Counted from the stretch's first letter, positions 52,488-61,594 are shown. The stretch: DNA of 64,000 bases from Amycolatopsis sp. NBC_01488 (GCF_036227105.1 NZ_CP109434.1:8094501-8158500); one strand, 5' to 3'. Notes: generated from the letters alone by a model not told the origin. Made by a program: numbers and translations.

Positions 52488-54370
52488 GCTGCCCCTTCCT
52501 CGTGCGACTGTCCGGAAAGGACACTCACCTGCGGGTGCCAGCAGGCGACCCGGTGACCGTCGGCGGCCGGTTCCAGGACCGGGTCCTCGGTCCGGCAGCG
52601 GTCCGAGGCCAGCGGGCACCGGGCGGCGAACGCACAGCCGGCCGGCACCTGGTCCGGCTCCGGCGGGCGGCCGGGGATCACGGCCAGCGGCTCGTCGCGG
52701 TCGGTGTCGAGGTCCACCGTCGTGGCCAGCAGCGCGCGCGTGTACGGGTGCTGCGCCGCGCTTCCGGTCGGCAGGTCCTCCACGACCCGGCCGGCGTACA
52801 TCACCAGCATCCGTTCGCACGTCTGGGAAACCACGGCGATGTCGTGGCTGATGAGCAGGATCGCCGCACCTTCCGCCTCGCGCGTCCGCGCCAGCAGGCG
52901 CAGCACCTGCCGCTGGACGGTGACGTCGAGCGCGGTCGTCGGCTCGTCGGCGATGACGAGCTTCGGCTCGCCCATCAGGCCCATGCCGATCATCGCCCGC
53001 TGCCGCATGCCGCCCGAGAACTCGTGCGGGTACTGCCGGGCCCGCCGGGCCGCGGCCGGGACGCGCACCGCGGCCAGCCGGTCGACCGCGCGGGCGAACG
53101 CGGCGCGCCGCGACAGGCCGTGGTGCTGTTCGGACACCTCGGCGAGCTGCCTGCCGACCCGGCGGGCCGGGTTGAACGACGTCATCGGGTCCTGGAACAC
53201 CATCGCCAGCGACGTGCCGAGGTCGCGGTCCGGCGCCTTGTCCACGGGCCTGCCGTCGAATTCCAGCCGGTCCGCGGTGACCACGCCGGGCGCTTCGATC
53301 AGGCGGGACACCGCCAGCGCGGTCAGGCTCTTGCCGGAGCCCGATTCGCCGACGACGCCGATCGCCTCACCGGCACGGACGCTGAAGCTCACCCCGCGCA
53401 CCGGCGCGGTCCACCCGTCCGGGCCGGGGAACGCCACCTGGAGGTTCTCGACGACGAGCACCGCGTCGGCGGTCGGCTCGGCCACCGCCGCCGGCGGCGG
53501 GGCCGGGAGCGGACCCAACGAACGCCGCGACGCGCGCGTCCGGACCCCGACCACGCCGGCCACCGTCTCGCCGACCAGGTTGAACGCCAGCCCGGCGAGC
53601 ACCACCGCCGCGGCGGGCGCGAGCGCGGCCACCGGGCTGACGTAGATGCCGTCCAGGCCTTCGCGCAGCAGCCGTCCCCAGTCGTAGTCCGGGGCCTGCA
53701 CGCCGATCCCGAGGAACGACAGCCCGGCGAAGGCGAGCAGCGACGAGCCGGCCCCGATGGTCGCGTTGACGACCAGCGGCTCCCCGATGTTGGGCAGCAC
53801 GTGCCGCGCCAGCAGCCGGATCCGGCCGACGCCGGAAACCCGCGCCGCGGCGATGAAGTCGCGCCCGCTCACCGACGCCGACAGCGTCTGCACGAGCCGC
53901 GCGAACGCCGGCGCCATCGCGAACGCGATCGCCAGCACCGCCCCCTGCGTGCCGACGCCGAAGATCACCGCGAAGAACAGGGCCAGCAGCAGCCCGGGGA
54001 ACGCGACCGCGATGTCGACCGCCGCGACGAGCAGCCGGCCCGCCCACCGCGGCAGGACCGACGGCAGGGTGCCGAGCACCACCCCGGTGCCGACGCCGAT
54101 CGCGGTCGCGAGGACCGCGAGCCCGATCGAAAGCCGGGTCGCGACCAGGGTCCGGAGCAGGAGGTCGCGGCCGAGGGAGTCGGTGCCGAACGGGTGCGCT
54201 CCGGACGGGCCCTGCCCGATCGCGTCGGTGTCGATCGCCGCGGCGCCGTCGCCCCACAGCAGCGGGGCCAGCACCGCCAGCACGACCACCACGGCCAGCA
54301 GCACCGCCGAGCAGGCGCCCACCGGCGTGCGCACGGCCGCCGCCCACGCCGATCCACGTCGTCGTGCCAT
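52484..54370 (-). CDS. peptide ABC transporter, fused permease (DppC) and ATPase (DppD)
   Basis: 628 residues. The N-terminal 285 residues are a DppC-type permease with five or six spans, HPFGTDSLGRDLL and the EAA loop AARVSGVGRIRLLARHVLPN. After a proline-rich linker at about 285-300 comes a complete ATPase: Walker A GESGSGKSL, FQDPMTSFNP, signature FSGGMRQRAMIGMGL, Walker B LVIADEPTTALD and the C-terminal CAFAARCPLASDRC...CWHP cluster motif. In most bacteria these are two genes. The ATG comes one base after the DppB stop; its own stop overlaps the DppF-like start. Confidence 0.92.
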   Translation of the reverse strand: MARRRGSAWAAAVRTPVGACSAVLLAVVVVLAVLAPLLWGDGAAAIDTDAIGQGPSGAHPFGTDSLGRDLLLRTLVATRLSIGLAVLATAIGVGTGVVLGTLPSVLPRWAGRLLVAAVDIAVAFPGLLLALFFAVIFGVGTQGAVLAIAFAMAPAFARLVQTLSASVSGRDFIAAARVSGVGRIRLLARHVLPNIGEPLVVNATIGAGSSLLAFAGLSFLGIGVQAPDYDWGRLLREGLDGIYVSPVAALAPAAAVVLAGLAFNLVGETVAGVVGVRTRASRRSLGPLPAPPPAAVAEPTADAVLVVENLQVAFPGPDGWTAPVRGVSFSVRAGEAIGVVGESGSGKSLTALAVSRLIEAPGVVTADRLEFDGRPVDKAPDRDLGTSLAMVFQDPMTSFNPARRVGRQLAEVSEQHHGLSRRAAFARAVDRLAAVRVPAAARRARQYPHEFSGGMRQRAMIGMGLMGEPKLVIADEPTTALDVTVQRQVLRLLARTREAEGAAILLISHDIAVVSQTCERMLVMYAGRVVEDLPTGSAAQHPYTRALLATTVDLDTDRDEPLAVIPGRPPEPDQVPAGCAFAARCPLASDRCRTEDPVLEPAADGHRVACWHPQVSVLSGQSHEEGAA

Positions 54371-54371
54371 C

Positions 54372-55352
54372 TCAGGCCTCCCGAATCGCCGAGCGGGGGT
54401 CGAGCAGCCCGAGCACGACGTCGACCAGCAGGTTGACCAGCAGCACGCCGACGCCGTAGACCAGCACGATCCCCTGCACCAGCGGGTAGTCCTTCGTCAC
54501 GATCGACTGCACGATCGTCGAGCCGAGGCCGGGCCAGGCGAAGACGTTCTCCACCAGGACCGTGCCCGCGACCATCGCGGTCAGCATCAGCCCGCCGAGG
54601 GTGAGGGTCGCGGTGAGCGCGTTCGGCAGCGCGTGCCGGACGTAGACCAGCCGCGCGGGCAGCCGCTTCGCCCGCGCGGTGCGGACGAAGTCGGCGCCCA
54701 GCACGGAAAGCAGTTCGACCCGGACGATCCGGGCCAGCACCGCCGCGGGCCCGATCGCCAGGGCCGCCACCGGCAGCACGTACGAGGCGGCGTCGTCGGC
54801 GCCCGCGACCGGGAACCAGCCGAGCCCGACGGCGAGCAGCGCCACCAGCCCGACCCCGATCAGGAATTCGGGGATGGCGGCGACGAAGACGCTCACCGAG
54901 GTGAACGCCAGCTCCCCGCCCCGGCGGCGGCCGCCGCGGGTCAGCACCGCGAACCCGACACCCACCGGGACCGCGACGGCGACCACCACCGCGAACGCCA
55001 GCACCGCGAGTTCCAGCGTCGAGGGCAGCCGGTCGCCGATCACCTGCGCCACCGGCTGCCCGCTCACCATCGACGTCCCGAAGTCGCCGGTGACCAGGCC
55101 GCGCAGGTAGTGCCCGTACTGCACCCACAGCGGGTCGTCCAGGCCGAGCGCCTGCCGCCGGGCGGCGACCAGGCCGGCGGGCGCGGTCATGCCGAGCGCG
55201 GCCCGGACCGGGTCCCCGGGGACCAGGTGGATCATCAGGAACGCCGCGGTGAGCAGCGCCCACAGCGAGACGGCGAACCGGGCCAGCCGCCGGGCGGCGA
55301 ACGCCGGCCACGGGCCGCCGCGCAGGCGGGGTGCTGCCGCCGCCGTGGTCAC
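54372..55352 (-). CDS. peptide ABC transporter permease, DppB type
   Basis: 326 residues from the GTG at 55352, overlapping the binding-protein stop as GTGA. Six membrane segments; N-terminal RRLARFAVSLWALLTAAFLMIHLVPGDPVRAALG is the DppB/OppB signature, with the long first extracytoplasmic loop (LGLDDPLWVQYGHYLRGLVTGDFGTSM) and the EAA loop RTARAKRLPARLVYVRHALPNAL. It pairs with the permease half of the fused protein. Confidence 0.92.
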   Translation of the reverse strand: MTTAAAAPRLRGGPWPAFAARRLARFAVSLWALLTAAFLMIHLVPGDPVRAALGMTAPAGLVAARRQALGLDDPLWVQYGHYLRGLVTGDFGTSMVSGQPVAQVIGDRLPSTLELAVLAFAVVVAVAVPVGVGFAVLTRGGRRRGGELAFTSVSVFVAAIPEFLIGVGLVALLAVGLGWFPVAGADDAASYVLPVAALAIGPAAVLARIVRVELLSVLGADFVRTARAKRLPARLVYVRHALPNALTATLTLGGLMLTAMVAGTVLVENVFAWPGLGSTIVQSIVTKDYPLVQGIVLVYGVGVLLVNLLVDVVLGLLDPRSAIREA

Positions 55353-56941
55353 TTCGCCAGCATCCGGATCGACGACGGCGTCACGCTGCCCTGGCTGAGC
55401 TCGAACTTCGCGCCGCTGCCGTAGGTCGGCACCACGGAGTCGAAGTAGGGCACCGCGTCCACGCGCTTGATCAGCGCCGTCTCGGCCGCGAGCCACGCGG
55501 GGCAGCTCGCCTCGCCGGACTGCGCCGCGGCCTCCTGCGCCGCCTGGTCGTAGCCGGGGTTGGCGATGTGCGCGAAGTTCGTCCCGTCCGGGGCGGCCGG
55601 GCCGGAGACGAACGGCACCAGCTGGCTCGGCAGCGAGAACCCGACCGGGCCCAGCGAGACCTCCCACTCACCGGTGCCGAAGAGCGCCTGGTTGAGGCCC
55701 GGGCTGTCGACGCCCTTGAGCGTGACCTCCGCGCCCAGGGACTTCCAGGTCTGCTGCAGCAGTTCGGCGGTCGGCGCCATCGTCGGGCCGAGCTGCGTGC
55801 CGTAGAGGACGGTCAGCGTCAGCCGCTTGCCGTTCTTGGCGCGGACGCCGTCCGCGCCCTTCGTCCAGCCCGCGGCGTCCAGGGCGGCCGCCGCCGCGGC
55901 CGGGTCGTGCGCGGGCAGGTTGCCCGTGACGGTGTCCCCCGCGCAGGTCTTCGGCACGTCGGTGACCATGCCCTGCGACGGCGTGCCCGCGCCGGCGGTC
56001 AGCACCTTGCCGAGCTGGGCCAGGTCGAGGGCCTGGGTGAGCGCGCGCCGGACCGCCTCGTCCTGGCCGGGGCGGCCCGTGGCCTCGTTGTAGAACACCT
56101 CGCCCAGCGGGGTCAGCTGGTCGGCGTGGAACAGCTTGCGCGCCTCCAGCCGCTGCCGGTCCGGCCCGTTGATCGCGCCCGCGTTCAGCTCGCCCGAGAG
56201 CAGCAGGTTGGTGGCGGTCGTGGTGTTCGGGATGACGCGGACGACGACCTTGTCGGGCAGACCCGGCTCGGCCTTCCAGTCGCCGGGCCCCCACGTGTAG
56301 TCCGTGCGGCGGGTCAGCGTGTAGTGGTCGTTGGGGACGACCTCGCTGATCGCGAACATGCCGGTGCCGCTCTCGCCCTTGGCCAGCAGCTTGCGGTCGC
56401 TCAGCCCCTTGGCGCAGGCGATCGGCACGCCACCGATGTTGCGGAGCAGGAACGCGTCCGGTTTCCCGCTGGCGACGGTGATCGTGCGGGTCGCCTCGTC
56501 GGCCGTCGCCTTGGTGCCGGGCGCGATGTAGAGGCCGGCGATGGGCGATTTGTTGGCCGGGTCGCCGACGAAGTTGATGTTGGCCGCGACGTCGGCGGCG
56601 GTCAGCGGACCGCCGTCGGAACACGTGATGCCGGGGCGCAGGGTGAAGGTCGCGCTCGTGGTGGTGGCGTCCCACTTCTCGGCGAGCCCGGCGACCGGCT
56701 TGCCGTCCGCGGACAGCCCGAGCAGCGGGTCGTAGAGGAACCGGTCGAGCTGGATGGCCACCGAGAAGACCGTCATGTGCGGGTCGATGGTGCCGGGGTC
56801 CGAGCCGATGGCGAGGCTGAACGTCTTGCCGTCCACCGGTTTCCCGTCGCCGGCCGCGGCGCCGCCGCCCGATCCCCCGCAGGCGGTCGCGGTGAGCGCG
56901 AGCACCCCCAGCACGACCCCCGCCGTCCGAGTCCTGGTCAT
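55349..56941 (-). CDS. peptide ABC transporter substrate-binding lipoprotein, DppA/OppA family
   Basis: 530 residues from an ATG that overlaps the previous stop as ATGA. Lipobox TATACGGS (Cys about 21). The SBP_bac_5 fold is shown by AIGSDPGTIDPHMTVFSVAIQLDRFLYDPLLGLSADGKPVAGLAEKW, TFTLRPGITCSDGGPLTAADV and the C-terminal lobe. It delivers peptides, or N-acylated or D-configured peptides judging by its neighbours, to the DppB/DppCD/DppF system. Binding specificity cannot be read from the sequence. Confidence 0.92.
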   Translation of the reverse strand: MTRTRTAGVVLGVLALTATACGGSGGGAAAGDGKPVDGKTFSLAIGSDPGTIDPHMTVFSVAIQLDRFLYDPLLGLSADGKPVAGLAEKWDATTTSATFTLRPGITCSDGGPLTAADVAANINFVGDPANKSPIAGLYIAPGTKATADEATRTITVASGKPDAFLLRNIGGVPIACAKGLSDRKLLAKGESGTGMFAISEVVPNDHYTLTRRTDYTWGPGDWKAEPGLPDKVVVRVIPNTTTATNLLLSGELNAGAINGPDRQRLEARKLFHADQLTPLGEVFYNEATGRPGQDEAVRRALTQALDLAQLGKVLTAGAGTPSQGMVTDVPKTCAGDTVTGNLPAHDPAAAAAALDAAGWTKGADGVRAKNGKRLTLTVLYGTQLGPTMAPTAELLQQTWKSLGAEVTLKGVDSPGLNQALFGTGEWEVSLGPVGFSLPSQLVPFVSGPAAPDGTNFAHIANPGYDQAAQEAAAQSGEASCPAWLAAETALIKRVDAVPYFDSVVPTYGSGAKFELSQGSVTPSSIRMLAK

Positions 56942-57828
56942 GGCGTTTCCTTCCGGAGGTGGTTCACGGCGAGGCGGGCGGCCTTGCCGATCGCGGCGTC
57001 GACGGCGGGCTGCCGGTCGGCGAGGGAGTCCGCGCGGGTGAAGACGGCGACGGCGAACCGGCGTCCGTCCGGATAGGACACGACGCCGGCTTCGTTGCGG
57101 ACCGCCGGGAGCGTTCCGGTCTTGGCCGCGATGGCGACGTCGGAGCCGAAGCCGGACGAGAGCCGGTGCGGCCAGATCTGCTGCGCCATGATCGTGCGCA
57201 CCCGCTCGCACGCGGCCGGTTCGCCGGCGCGGTCGGTCCAGATCGCTTCGAGCAGGGTGGTGACTTCCCGGGGCGTCGACGCCGTCGTGCGCTCCGGGTC
57301 CAGCACCGCGAGCTTCCGGATCTGCTCGGGCTGGGCACCCGCGAACACGGCGTCGAGGTCGGCGTCCCCGGTCGCGCCGAGGTCCGCCAGCACCGAGGCG
57401 AACAGGTCCTCGCAGCAGCCGATCAGCCGGGTGCGGTGCAGGCCCAGGTCAGCGAGGACACGGTCGACGGCGTCCTGGCCGACGCGGTGGTAGATCACGT
57501 CGGTGGCCGCGTTGTCGCTCATGGTCAGCATGAACAGCGCGAGGTCGCGCCAGCTCAGCTCGACGTCGTCGGCGCACCCCGCGGTGCCGATCCCGCCGAT
57601 GCGGTAACGCGGCCCGACGCGGGTCCGCTCGGTCTCGTCGAGCCGTCCGGCCACGACCTCCCGCGCGTAGGCGACGGCGACCGGGATCTTGAACACCGAC
57701 GCGAGCACGACCGGGTCGTCCGCGCCGACGGCCACCTCGTCCCCGCCGCCGATCTCCCGCGCGTGCAGGAAACCCCGCGCGCCCGCCGCGGTGAAGACGT
57801 CGGCGATCTTCGTCTCGACCGGGCTCAC
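56938..57828 (-). CDS. class-A beta-lactamase-type serine hydrolase
   Basis: 296 residues from a GTG that overlaps the preceding stop as GTGA. Active-site motifs of the class A/PBP fold are all visible: Ser44-Val-Phe-Lys47 (SxxK), Ser104-Asp-Asn106 (SDN) and AAKTGT near 240. The Glu166 of true class A beta-lactamases is not evident. There is no signal peptide, which argues against a beta-lactamase and for a cytoplasmic amidase or peptidase acting on imported compounds. It is embedded between another serine hydrolase and the peptide importer. Confidence 0.85.
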   Translation of the reverse strand: MSPVETKIADVFTAAGARGFLHAREIGGGDEVAVGADDPVVLASVFKIPVAVAYAREVVAGRLDETERTRVGPRYRIGGIGTAGCADDVELSWRDLALFMLTMSDNAATDVIYHRVGQDAVDRVLADLGLHRTRLIGCCEDLFASVLADLGATGDADLDAVFAGAQPEQIRKLAVLDPERTTASTPREVTTLLEAIWTDRAGEPAACERVRTIMAQQIWPHRLSSGFGSDVAIAAKTGTLPAVRNEAGVVSYPDGRRFAVAVFTRADSLADRQPAVDAAIGKAARLAVNHLRKETP

Positions 57829-59204
57829 GCGCGCACCCGCCGGTCGGCCCGGCCGGTGTGCAGGTACAGCGCGCGGCCGGTGCCGTCGTCACCGACGAAG
57901 GCGTGCGGCAGGTACATGCCCTGCATCGGCTCGGCCAGGATCAGCGTGTCGCCGTTCATCGCGACCAGCTCGGTCTTCTCGGGCTTGGCCAGCTCCGCGA
58001 AGATCCCCTTCGGGACGCGCTCGACCCAGACGCGGCCGTCGTCGTCCTGGCTGACCGTGATGTCCGCGACGGACGACGAGTACTCGCCGACGTACCGGGT
58101 GGCGTCGATGCGCGGCGCGGCCGGGTCCGGCACCGGCGGCACGGCCAGCTCGATGCCGGTCAGCTCCTTCAGGAGGTGGCCGACGACCTTGGTGTAGACG
58201 GCGATCGGGTGGCCGCCGTTGGTCAGCAGCGCGACGGCGACGCCGTGCTCCGGTGCGAGGCGCAGGAAGGCCGACTGGCCGATCGTGCCGCCGTCGTGGC
58301 CGACGACCGCGCCGCCTTCGGACAGCGACCAGCCGAGGCCCCACGCTTCGCCCATCAGGCCGAGGTCGGGCAGCTCCACGACGCGTTCCCGCATGGCGCG
58401 GGCGTTCTCGGCGCTGAGCACCCGGGTGCCGTCCGGGCCTTCGCCGTCGCGCAGGTGCATGCCGGCGAACGTGACCAGGTCGCGCGGGCGCATGGCGAGC
58501 ATCGAGCCGGCCGGGGCGTTGGACGCCGCCAGCGCCCAGACGCCGGCGGGCTGCGGGTCGGCACCGGGCTCGGGCGTGAGGTGGCCCAGCGCGGCCCGGT
58601 ACCGGATCGCCTCGTACGGGCTCGCCGCCGCGTGCGTCAGTCCCAAGGGGACGAACAGGTGGTCGGCCAGGCAGTCGTTGTAGGCCTTGCCGCGCAGCAC
58701 TTCCACGACGCGGCCGAGCACGCAGAACGCGGCGTTGTTGTAGGAGAACATCTCGCCGGGCGCGAACAGCTGCGGGACGTCGCCGAGGGTGGCGACGTAC
58801 TTTTCGACGCAGTCGGCGCCGCGGCCGGTGTCGGTGAAGATATCGCCCTCGAAGCCGGACGTGTGGCACATCAGCTGCCGGACGGTGATCCGCGCGGCGG
58901 CCTCTTGGTCGGCGATCGTGAACTCGGGCAGGTACTTCCGCACCGGCTCGTCGAGGTCGAGCACGCCTTCGCCGACGAGCTGCAGCGCCAGCGTGGTCGT
59001 CCAGATCTTCGTGATGGACCCGATCTGGAACAGCGAGTCGACGTCCGCCTCGACGCCGGTGCCCTTGTTGAGCACCCCGGCCGCGTGATCGATGATTTCG
59101 CCGCCGGCGTACACGGCCACGGCCGCGCCGGGCACCTGGTGCTCGGCCAGGACGGCGGGGAGCCGGCTCTCGAGCCAGGCGGCGAGTTCGGTGAGTTTCG
59201 ACAT
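57825..59204 (-). CDS. class-C beta-lactamase-type serine hydrolase, D-aminopeptidase/esterase-like
   Basis: 459 residues from the ATG at 59204 with GAGAGG upstream. Motifs: Ser63-Ile-Thr-Lys66 in FQIGSITKIW, Tyr-Asn-Asn in FSYNNAAFCVLG, and GHDGGTIG near 335. Residues 20-340 match the last 450 residues of the S9 fusion protein in the same operon, including HTSG-DIFTDTGRG-DC-EKYV. A C-terminal beta-rich domain follows from about 370, as in D-aminopeptidases and related esterases. No signal peptide. It probably hydrolyses D-amino-acid-containing peptides or amides in the cytoplasm; that specificity is inferred from context. Confidence 0.87.
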   Translation of the reverse strand: MSKLTELAAWLESRLPAVLAEHQVPGAAVAVYAGGEIIDHAAGVLNKGTGVEADVDSLFQIGSITKIWTTTLALQLVGEGVLDLDEPVRKYLPEFTIADQEAAARITVRQLMCHTSGFEGDIFTDTGRGADCVEKYVATLGDVPQLFAPGEMFSYNNAAFCVLGRVVEVLRGKAYNDCLADHLFVPLGLTHAAASPYEAIRYRAALGHLTPEPGADPQPAGVWALAASNAPAGSMLAMRPRDLVTFAGMHLRDGEGPDGTRVLSAENARAMRERVVELPDLGLMGEAWGLGWSLSEGGAVVGHDGGTIGQSAFLRLAPEHGVAVALLTNGGHPIAVYTKVVGHLLKELTGIELAVPPVPDPAAPRIDATRYVGEYSSSVADITVSQDDDGRVWVERVPKGIFAELAKPEKTELVAMNGDTLILAEPMQGMYLPHAFVGDDGTGRALYLHTGRADRRVRA

Positions 59205-59305
59205 GGTTGCCTCTCGTCCGAGATGGGGGAACCGGCGATGCGGGGATGCTAGGACGGCGACCGGGGCGGCCGGTTCGTCGAACCCGACGAGACCCGGGGA
59301 AACTT

Positions 59306-59494
59306 TCATCCCGGCGGACGAACCGGTCGCTTCCGCCGCGGCGCGCGTGGCAGCGACGCGCGCACCGCCGTGCTCCCGACCGCGACCAGGATCTTCACCC
59401 TCGCCACCGCGACCGCCGCGTGGACCGCGTGCCGCCGGACCCACGCGCCGGCTTCCGCCGCCCGGCGGGTGATCGCCGCTTCGGCTGTCTCCAT
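59306..59494 (-). CDS. small basic protein, uncertain
   Basis: 62 residues from an ATG with GGAG six bases upstream, 21 bases after the racemase stop. The N-terminal half is an alanine-rich helix (AAITRRAAEAGAWVRRHAVHAAVAVARVKILVAV) and the end is strongly basic (PRAPRRKRPVRPPG). No family recognised. It fills the only sizeable gap in the operon. Confidence 0.42.
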   Translation of the reverse strand: METAEAAITRRAAEAGAWVRRHAVHAAVAVARVKILVAVGSTAVRASLPRAPRRKRPVRPPG

Positions 59495-59514
59495 GAACAC
59501 TCCGTCCACTGTGG

Positions 59515-60621
59515 TCAGTGCGCGAGCCAGGACCGGGCGGTGGTCACCTCGGCGAGCCGCTCCGGGATCGGCGTGACGCCGAGGCCGGGACCGGACGGCA
59601 CCGGCAGCCGGCCGCCTTCGAGGACGAAGGGCTCGGTGATGTCGCTGGTGTAGAACCGGTCCGACGCCGAGGTGTCGCCCGGCAGGGTGAAGCCGGGCAG
59701 CGACGCGAGCGCGACGTTGGCCGCCCGGCCCAGCCCGGTCTCGATCATCCCGCCGCACCACACCGGGACGCCGTGCGCGGCGCAGACGTCGTGCACCCGC
59801 CGCGCCTCGAGGTACCCGCCGACCCGGCTGGGCTTGATGTTGACGATCCGGCAGGCGCCGAGCTTGATCGCGTCGGCCGCCGAGCGGGCGGAGACGACGG
59901 ACTCGTCCAGGCAGATCGGCGTCCGGATGTGCTGGGCCAGCTCGGCGTGGCCGAGCACGTCCTCCTCTTCGAGGGGCTGCTCGATGAGCAGCAGCTCGAA
60001 GGGGTCGAGCCGTTGCAGCTGCGGCACGTCCGAGAGCGTGTACGCGGTGTTCGCGTCGACCTGCAGCAGGATGTCGCCGCCGAAGCGCTCGCGGACCGCG
60101 CGCACCGGCTCGACGTCCCAGCCGGGCTCGATCTTCAGCTTGATCCGCAGGTACCCGGCGTCGAGGTAGCCGCCGACGACGTCGAGGAGCTTCGGGACGG
60201 TGTCCATGATGCCGACCGACACCCCGCACGGCACGGAGTCCTTTGTGGACCCCAACGCCGTCGCGAAGGACACGCCGTGGGCGCGCAGCTCGGCGTCGAG
60301 GACCGCCATTTCGAGGGCGCCCTTGGCCATCCGGTGGCCCTTGAACTTCGCCAGCAGCGGCGCGACCTTGTTCGCGGTCAGGTCGTCGGCGGCGAGCAGG
60401 GCCGGCACGAGGAAGGTCCGCAGGACGTGCTCGACGCCGTCGACGTACTCCGAGGAGTAGAGCGGGTCGACCATCGCACCGCACTCGCCCCAGCCCTCGC
60501 CTTCGGACGTCACCGCGCGCAGGAGCAGGAGCTCGCGTTCGGCCTGCGTGCCGAACGACGTCCGGAACGGCGCGACCAGCGGCATCCGGACGCGCAGCAG
60601 TTCCACCCCGGTGAGTTTCAC
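59515..60621 (-). CDS. N-succinyl/N-acylamino-acid racemase, enolase superfamily (also o-succinylbenzoate-synthase-like)
   Basis: 368 residues from a GTG that overlaps the GNAT stop as GTGA. All catalytic residues of the family are at the positions known for the Amycolatopsis enzyme: Lys161-x-Lys163 in RIKLKIEPG, metal ligands Asp189 (VDANTAY), Glu214 (IEQPLEEED) and Asp239 (CLDES), and Lys263 (NIKPSRVGG). It interconverts D- and L-N-acylamino acids with Mg2+/Mn2+ in the cytoplasm; relatives also make o-succinylbenzoate. Menaquinone genes are not adjacent, while a GNAT and an M20 deacylase are, which points to the amino-acid role. Confidence 0.95.
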   Translation of the reverse strand: MKLTGVELLRVRMPLVAPFRTSFGTQAERELLLLRAVTSEGEGWGECGAMVDPLYSSEYVDGVEHVLRTFLVPALLAADDLTANKVAPLLAKFKGHRMAKGALEMAVLDAELRAHGVSFATALGSTKDSVPCGVSVGIMDTVPKLLDVVGGYLDAGYLRIKLKIEPGWDVEPVRAVRERFGGDILLQVDANTAYTLSDVPQLQRLDPFELLLIEQPLEEEDVLGHAELAQHIRTPICLDESVVSARSAADAIKLGACRIVNIKPSRVGGYLEARRVHDVCAAHGVPVWCGGMIETGLGRAANVALASLPGFTLPGDTSASDRFYTSDITEPFVLEGGRLPVPSGPGLGVTPIPERLAEVTTARSWLAH

Positions 60622-61562
60622 GACGTCCGCTCCTTCGCGACCACGTACCAGCCGGCACGATCGAATCCGATGACGGAGGCGCCGCCGGCGAGCAGGCCGC
60701 CCAGCACCTCGCGCAGCGCGACCCGCCACGCCCGGCCGCGGCCGGGGTCGGCGCGCCGGAGCGCCTCGATGTCCGGCGGCACGGCGACGAGCACGACCGG
60801 CGCGTCGGCGGGTCCGGTGACCGGGCCGCCGTCGGGCCCGGCCGCCAGCGCGACCGCGGCTCCGTCGGCCCGCAGCGTGGCCGCGTCGAGCCGGGTGGGC
60901 CTGCCCTCGGCGGCCGCCCGGACGGGCGGGCTCGCCAGGTCCCAGACGGCCATCAGCCGGTCGGTGTCGCCCGCGCCGTTGATGCCGTCGTGCATCGGGC
61001 CGTAGAAGTCGGGCAGGTACTGCTCGGGGCGGGCGGCGAGCTTGGTCAGGTTGAAGTGGGCGTTGCGCCGCACCAGCGGGTCGAACGTCCACGAGATCAC
61101 CTGGACGTCCCGGCTCAGCGCCCACGCGCGTTGGTGCAGCTTCAGCGCGAAGCCGATGCCGCGGCCGTGCCCGGCGGTGGCGACCCCGGCGATGTGGCTG
61201 TGTAGTCCCGGGTGTAGTCCCGGGTGCAGCCCCGGGTGCGGCCCCGTGTGCGGCCCCGTGTGCGGCCCCTCCTTCGCGGGTCCGCCGAAGAACCCGAAGC
61301 AGGCGCCGAGGAGGTCGGGCCCGTCGAAGGCGCCCCCGACGTAGTTGCCCGCCGTGACCATGGCACGCAGCAGTTCGGACGTCACGGGCTGGTTGCCGGG
61401 AGCCGGGCGCCAGATCGACTCGAAGAGCCGGGTCACGGCGGTCAGGTCGGCGACCTCGGCCAGGGTCCGGACGTGGACCCCCGAGGCCGTGGCGGCGGCG
61501 GCCGCGACGGCGGCCGCCTCGTCCCGCAGCGGCGGGGCTGTGTTCGTCACGACTTCTGTCAC
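60618..61562 (-). CDS. GNAT-family N-acyltransferase (COG3375 type), probable D-amino-acid N-succinyltransferase
   Basis: About 314 residues from the GTG at 61562; a GTG at 61550 is equally possible, as GGAGG is too close to the first and far from the second. The GNAT core runs from VADLTAVTRLFESIWRP (about 36) through HIAGVATAGHGRGIGFALKLHQRAWAL, the acetyl-CoA-binding loop, to WTFDPLVRRNAHFNLTKLAA, a signature of the COG3375 group found beside NSAR genes. Inserted at about 98-121 is a repeat of His, Pro, Gly, Thr and Leu (PHTG and PGLH units) encoded by a 12-bp tandem repeat. It would use succinyl-CoA on D-amino acids; that is inferred from the pathway. Confidence 0.8.
   Translation of the reverse strand: MTEVVTNTAPPLRDEAAAVAAAAATASGVHVRTLAEVADLTAVTRLFESIWRPAPGNQPVTSELLRAMVTAGNYVGGAFDGPDLLGACFGFFGGPAKEGPHTGPHTGPHPGLHPGLHPGLHSHIAGVATAGHGRGIGFALKLHQRAWALSRDVQVISWTFDPLVRRNAHFNLTKLAARPEQYLPDFYGPMHDGINGAGDTDRLMAVWDLASPPVRAAAEGRPTRLDAATLRADGAAVALAAGPDGGPVTGPADAPVVLVAVPPDIEALRRADPGRGRAWRVALREVLGGLLAGGASVIGFDRAGWYVVAKERTS
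61198..61269. repeat. 12-bp tandem repeat within the GNAT gene
   Basis: About six imperfect 12-base units (forms such as TAGTCCCGGGTG and CGGCCCCGTGTG) run head to tail and encode the PGLH/PHTG repeats of the acyltransferase. All units keep the frame. Confidence 0.85.
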
Positions 61563-61594
61563 GCCTCCGATCCTGTCCGGAGACCGCCGGCCGG

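Noticed and set aside
52502..54436. A plus-strand open frame of 644 codons over the transporter genes
   Set aside because: Low-complexity Arg/His-rich translation, antisense to clear ABC-transporter genes.
56938..57828. Antibiotic-resistance beta-lactamase
   Set aside because: SxxK, SDN and KTG motifs are present, but there is no signal peptide and the deacylating glutamate is not evident; the operon context suggests a catabolic hydrolase.
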